Assembly (NCBI GenBank): GCA_033961575.1
Contig: CM066737.1
Coordinates: 85,990,271-86,054,270, forward strand
Direction: 5' to 3'
DNA: 64,000 nt
DNA from: Aselliscus stoliczkanus
Taxonomy: Eukaryota > Chordata > Mammalia > Chiroptera > Hipposideridae
Within the stretch, counting starts at the first letter, position 1; each line of letters begins with the position of its first letter. A program made the translations under genes and the position numbers. This document shows, in pieces, positions 60,155-64,000 of this stretch. Below the pieces are notes generated by a model. That model was not told the DNA's origin. It ran no database searches and was given only the letters and a program-made list of their open reading frames with translations.

Positions 60155-60237
60155 TGGCTTATTGTTTATGCTTGCTTTGATGTAGCAGATATACCCCCTA
60201 GGTCTCCCAGTCTTGTCCGGGTGAATTCATATGGTGT

Positions 60238-60445
60238 GAGGCCACCCTGTATTTTAATCCCTGCCCAATCCCATACCCTTCACTTCTTCCCCAGAGGCAA
60301 CTGCAATCCTGATTTTCAGGCCATGTTTCTATACTTTTACTAATTCACCTGCACCCGCATTTACCAGGGCCCCAGCTCACCCCACCCCCACATACCATAG
60401 TGATTATATGGGAAGAATTCTTTTGTATTTTCCAGGGTCCCAAGG
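60238..60445 (+). repeat. Duplicated unit, copy A right half
   Basis: CACCCTGTATTTTAATCCCT to TTTTCCAGGGTCCCAAGGAG matches 61425-61630, including GAGGCAACTGCAATCCTGAT and ACTAATTCACCTGCACCC. It continues the left half at 54010-54288. Confidence 0.88.
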
Positions 60446-61185
60446 AGTGGTTACTATCAGCGTCCAGACACTTCTGTTTATGGTGAGCTACTGCTTGAGC
60501 AACACTGACCAAAGTTTTCACTTGTGTACATTTTTTTGGCACCCACCATATATTATATTTTAGAGATAGAGATTCATTTGTCACTGAATATCTGCTAATA
60601 TTTTGTGGCATTTGCTTATACTGAACACAGCCTTGGAAAGGCTGGTCTAAGGAATGAAAAATTAGCAAACAAAGAGGAAAACACTTTCAGGTGAGAAGGG
60701 ATGTCTATGGTAGCAGCCTTCACTAGTCTGTGTTTCCATTTAGAAAATTGTTTTCATTTTATCCCTTTCACCCTTTCATCTTTTTTTCTTTTCAGTAAAA
60801 TGTGTACTAAAGATAAAGAGAAGAGTATCATTTACTGCCCTACAGGAGCTATTTACTCTACTGTAAATTGTTACAGTGGAGCCTGGTTAAAGTGTGGTGA
60901 TACCAAGAACACATATTAACTTAGGTTCTCTCGGTAGCAAACAACAAAATCTTAATCAAAGTTGGATACTAGAAACCCCAAGGCAGAAATAAAAACAGGT
61001 TTGGGAAAGGTCTAGAAAGAAGCCATGTCATTTCCAATAATGCATTCATTGCCCTGGTTTTCAACAAAGGCTATCTCCCTAAGCAAACATTCAGAATCTA
61101 GTCTGCAGATCCAAACTGAACTCTGCATACACCCTTCCTCCCCTCATAGACATACACACATGATGCAGATGAAAGAAATGTACAT
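60446..61185. other. Stretch without recognised features
   Basis: The spacer between the two copies of the unit. The 107-codon minus frame at 60345-60668 has no recognised homology. Short AT-rich parts only. Confidence 0.4.
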
Positions 61186-61635
61186 AAATGGATGTTTTGT
61201 ACCTGCAACATGTATGCCAGACATTGGTGACTTGGTAAGTCAGTCACTGTTCACAGGAAATCCAGCGTAAGGCACATTTCCCATTATTAGTGTTCCCAGT
61301 GCTAGCTTGTCACAGAGATAGTGTACCATTAAGGCTTCCAAAACGCCCATGTTGCTACCCAGGCTTAACCATTAGTATCTGCATAATTTCATGGACATTA
61401 ACATTTCAGGTGAAGCTGAAGATGCCATGTATTTTAATCCTTGCCCAATCCCATTCTCTTGGCTTCTTCCCCAGAGGCAACTGCAATCCTGATTTTCAGG
61501 CCATGTTTCTATACTTTTACTAATTCACCTGCACCCACATTCACCAGGGCCCCACCTCACCCCACCGCCACATACCGCAGTGATTATAAGGGGAAGAATT
61601 CTTTTGTGTTTTCCAGAGTCTCAAGGAGTACCTTC
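61150..61635 (+). repeat. Duplicated unit, copy B (uninterrupted)
   Basis: About 450 bp matching the left half at 54048-54288 then the right half at 60240-60445 without the L1. It gives the empty-site state for the L1 insertion. Identity of the unit unknown. Confidence 0.88.
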
Positions 61636-61810
61636 TCCCTCCATCCAGGGAGATCCGGAGATGCATGTGGATGGGACATGGATCCATGTAGAGGCTACTG
61701 GGGAGCTGTTTTAAAACTTAAAAGGTGAGGGTTTTAGGCACTCACATACGCGCGTGCGCACAGACACACACTAATGAAGGATGGACTTTATGTACTTAGA
61801 AACTGACAAC

Positions 61811-61816
61811 TTTATT
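61811..61816 (-). terminator. FTHL17: Polyadenylation signal of the ferritin-like gene
   Basis: AATAAA on the minus strand, in the context ACCAAATAAAGTTGTC, 137 nt after the stop codon. The surrounding 3' UTR aligns with ferritin heavy-chain 3' UTR (GGGGTGACTTCCCCTGG). No A-tail follows. Confidence 0.8.
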
Positions 61817-61952
61817 TGGTAAACATAAACAATGGTAAAACTGGAAGGAAGAAACTTAAGTGAACGTCTTGCAAGGACAGTACTGCCCTGTGCATGGTCA
61901 ACACGGTGGCCAGGGGAAGTCACCCCGTGCCTATGGGGCAGGCAGTCCAAGG

Positions 61953-62505
61953 TCAGTTCTTTTTGTCGCCATCACGCAGGGTGAGCTTGTCAAAGAGGTA
62001 GTCTGCCAGGCCGGATTCCGCGGCTCCCATCTTGCAGAGGTTGGTGATATGGTCCCCCAGCTCTTTGATGAACTCCACCTGATCCTGCAGGCAGTGATTC
62101 CTCAGGAAGGCACACAGGTGGGCGTCCCTCTTGTCAGCGGCCAGCTGGTGCAGGTCGAGCAGGCTCTGGTTCACGCTCATCTCCAGGCGCAAGGCGTCCT
62201 CCATGGCCATTAAGCCGTTCTCCCAGCGGTTGCGGTCAGGCCTTCCGATGTTACGCAGGCAGAGGCGGCCCCCGTGCTGGTTCTGCAGCTCTATCAGCCT
62301 GTGGGCGCGCTCCCTCTCCTGGCTGGCCTGCTGCAGGAAGAACTGGGCGAAGTGCTTCAAGGCCACCTCCTGTCTGTTGAAATAAGAGGCCATGGACAGG
62401 TACACATAGGAGGCACGTTAGCTGCAGGTTGATCTGGTTGTTGATGGCAGCCTCGCAATCGGGGTGGTAGCTCTGGCGCACGTAGGAGGCCTGCGCTGTC
62501 GTCAT
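61953..62505 (-). pseudogene. FTHL17: FTHL17-like ferritin heavy-chain retrogene with a frameshift
   Basis: An intronless ferritin heavy-chain-like gene. The start ATG is at 62505 (TTAQASYVRQSYHPDCEAA) and the stop at 61953. Ferritin H stores iron in a 24-mer shell. A single extra base near 62415 shifts the frame at about codon 28; from there 150 codons to the stop are open in the right frame, so the five-helix bundle is complete ([77 protein letters not shown]). DKLTL, MASYF and LLDLHQLA favour FTHL17 over FTH1. Of the ferroxidase ligands, E27 is Q, E61 is Q, H65 is R and E107 is D; Y34, E62 and Q141 remain, so no normal ferroxidase is expected, as in FTHL17. Human FTHL17 is X-linked and testis-expressed. 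Either a recent pseudogene or a sequence error. Confidence 0.85.
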
Positions 62506-62800
62506 GGCCTGAGGTGCGGGTGCGCGGCAGGCGGCGCGAAGGCCAAGGCGGCTCGGAAGTGGAAGCGGGGGTTGCGTGCAGCAGCAGGGGCGAAAGCGGT
62601 GGCGGCCGGGCCTCCGACGCTCCGGAATGGGCGATGAGGTTCGCAGGAGAAGAGCCTGCTCACACGATAGGTCCCATTTGCCTGGTGGCTGGCGGCTGGC
62701 CGTTGGCGGTTGGCTCTGAAATGGGACCCTTATACGTAACCTTTAACCTGGAAGTGGTGTGAGGGCGTATCCATTGGTGGGGCGAGAAGGGGCGTGGTCT
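62506..62800 (-). promoter_or_regulatory. CpG-rich promoter-like region of the ferritin-like gene
   Basis: On the minus strand, reading towards the ATG: a GC box (CCACGCCCC, 62789-62797), an inverted-order CCAAT motif (ACCAATGG at 62771-62778) and a TATA-like TATAAGGG (62727-62734), then a GC-rich leader of about 200 nt to the ATG. The arrangement looks like a working TATA promoter. I see no CAGUGN iron-responsive loop in the leader, unlike FTH1. Confidence 0.55.
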
Positions 62801-62829
62801 GAGGGGCCTGCCTGTCATCCGTGTCTTTG

Positions 62830-63305
62830 TTCCTAGTTCTATCAGAACCTGGGTGGGGCAGGGAGTATCTGCCCCAAGTGCCTGGCGTCTGAGTTTTTAG
62901 TTTGGCAATAATATATCTTTTTGCAAGGACTTTATCTGCCCTCTAACTTTTCCCTTCTGTAGCAGACATTTTTTATTTTGTAAATCCATTTTCTTCCATT
63001 CAAATTCTGAGGAAAATGCATATGAATTTTCATGCAAATACTCTTCTGATTCCTGTATTACATCTAGGGTTCCCTCCCCCTCCCTCCTCAGATAGTTCTG
63101 TTTGGTAATCATGAGCTTCTCTTAAACTTTCCTCATGTATCTGGCAAACCTTTGTTCATTTATATTTATGGATAAAGGACTCATTTGAACAGCCAGGTAA
63201 TTAGCATGGACCTGATTGAGAGCTGTGATGTCTCTTTCACTAGTAGGCTTCTGCTCAAAATGGGAACACAGAACATCTCAATTTTTCAGTGGCTTTGTCC
63301 TTTGG
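62830..63305. other. Stretch without recognised features
   Basis: Mixed composition. The 71-codon minus-strand frame at 62897-63112 is not recognised. It lies directly upstream of the ferritin promoter region. Confidence 0.45.
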
Positions 63306-63309
63306 GGGT

Positions 63310-63637
63310 ACATGCCAAAGGTCAATGGCAAAGGAAATCTTAAAAGCAGCAAGATAAAAACTGTTAGTTTGTTACCAGGTAGCAGGATCCAAAACTAATA
63401 TTCAGAAATCTGTTGCATTTTCATACACCAATAACAATCAGGAAGAGAAACTAAGAAGCCATCCTATTTACAATTTAACAAAAGAATACCCAGCAATAAA
63501 TTTAACCAAGGAGGTAAGAGTCCTGTGCTTGGAACAGTGTAAGATACTGAAGGAAGAAAATGAAGAGGATACAAATAAAGGGAAGCACATATTGCTCTCA
63601 CGGATAGGAAGAATTTATGTTTAAAAATGTCCACACT
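63310..63637 (+). mobile_element. Internally deleted L1, type II, copy B
   Basis: Sense, 5'-truncated in ORF1: ATGCCAAAGGTCAATGGCAA, CTTAAAAGCAGCAAGATAAA, then the junction TTACCAGGTAGCAGGATCCA into late ORF2 (AATATTCAGAAATCTGTTGC). The fused ORF1/ORF2 order is the same as at 51300-51400. It stops at GTCCACACTG (63635), where a new L1 5' end begins. Confidence 0.78.
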
Positions 63638-64000
63638 GAGATGCAGTCAAGATGGCAGAGTAGGTAAACACTGTGCTTACCTCCTCTCTTCACCACATGA
63701 AAATTACAAATAAATTACAAAACAACCATCATTGAGAAACTCCTCAAATCTTGCTGAACTGAAGCGCCACAACAAAGGACATACAGAAGGAGCCACCATG
63801 AGACTGGTAGGAGGGGCAGAGATGTGCAACCGGCTGGTCCCACACCCACGTGTGACCATTAAGGATGGAAGGGATAGATATCTGGGCTGTAGAATCATCC
63901 CCCTGAAGATTAAGGGGTGCTAGCTACTTCCCATCCCAGGACTCCAGTGCCACAGAGAGAGAAGTCCCCATGATTTCTGGTAGTGAAAACCAGTGGAGAT
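63638..64000 (+). mobile_element. L1 5' UTR, runs off the window
   Basis: AGTCAAGATGGCAGAGTAGG is a typical L1 5' start, followed by leader sequence with GAAACTCCTCAAATCTTGCT and GCGCCACAACAAAGGACATA. Coding parts lie beyond position 64000. Confidence 0.65.

Larger units (their letters stand above)
54290..60237 (-). mobile_element. Nearly complete, decayed L1
   Basis: Antisense L1: 3' UTR (54295-54740), ORF2 (about 54760-58740), ORF1 (about 58810-59690) and a short 5' remnant to 60237, with two SINEs inside (58582-58720, 59702-60154). Flanking duplication GAGGTCACCCGGTATTTT / GAGGCCACCCTGTATTTT (18 bp, 2 differences). L1-derived length is about 5.35 kb; the 5' UTR is truncated just upstream of ORF1. 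It serves as the internal reference showing what the type I elements have lost. Confidence 0.9.

Noticed and set aside
61860..62385. Plus-strand frames of 117 and 84 codons across the ferritin-like gene
   Set aside because: GC-rich antisense shadows of the ferritin coding sequence.

Overview
The window is nuclear DNA from a placental mammal. It is AT-rich, contains no intact multi-exon gene, and is packed with retrotransposon debris: L1 LINEs on both strands, tRNA-derived SINEs with clean target-site duplications (TSDs), ERVL/MaLR-type LTRs, MIR and L2 relics, a MER5A-like element, two mariner elements, a betaretrovirus-like gag fragment and four intronless gene copies. The SINEs (GGCCGGCC...GGTTAAG head; CCAATAAAATCTTT tail; CTCCACAACTAGACTGAA block) resemble, from memory, the Rhin-type SINEs of horseshoe-bat relatives, so a yinpterochiropteran (rhinolophoid) bat is my best guess. 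This is inference, not proof.

Layout. 0-5.8 kb: SINE end, MIR scrap, old ERVL-type LTR, a long SINE, L1 pieces. 6.2-8.2 kb: betaretroviral gag on the minus strand, broken and partly duplicated, without pol, env or recognisable LTRs. 9-12.8 kb: L1 3' pieces and a minus-strand OIP5 (MIS18-beta) processed pseudogene. 13.5-25.6 kb: MER5A-like element, MLT1-type LTR, six long and three short tRNA-derived SINEs in the wider 2.4-25.6 kb interval, L2 and MIR relics. 26-33.8 kb: old L1, an RPSA processed pseudogene split by a 344-bp solo LTR, a second LTR-like block and an MLT1-type LTR. 33.8-37.5 kb: a mariner split by an L1 lacking most of ORF2. 42.9-46.2 kb: a second L1 with the same internal deletion. 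48.6-50.0 kb: REPS1 processed pseudogene. 50.1-54.0 kb: L1 with a different internal deletion, invaded by a mariner that was itself invaded by a short L1 tail. 54.3-60.2 kb: a nearly complete but decayed L1 inserted into one copy of a duplicated ~450-bp unit. 61.8-62.8 kb: an intronless ferritin heavy-chain-like gene closest to FTHL17, with promoter-like upstream motifs but an early 1-base frameshift. 63.3-64 kb: another internally deleted L1 remnant and the 5' end of a further L1.

No genes work together in a pathway here; the coherent story is retrotransposition. Two separate internally deleted L1 forms each occur twice with a shared deletion junction, as expected if deleted, non-autonomous (HAL1-like) L1s were copied in trans. 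FTHL17 is X-linked next to DMD in human, so an X location is possible but is only inferred.
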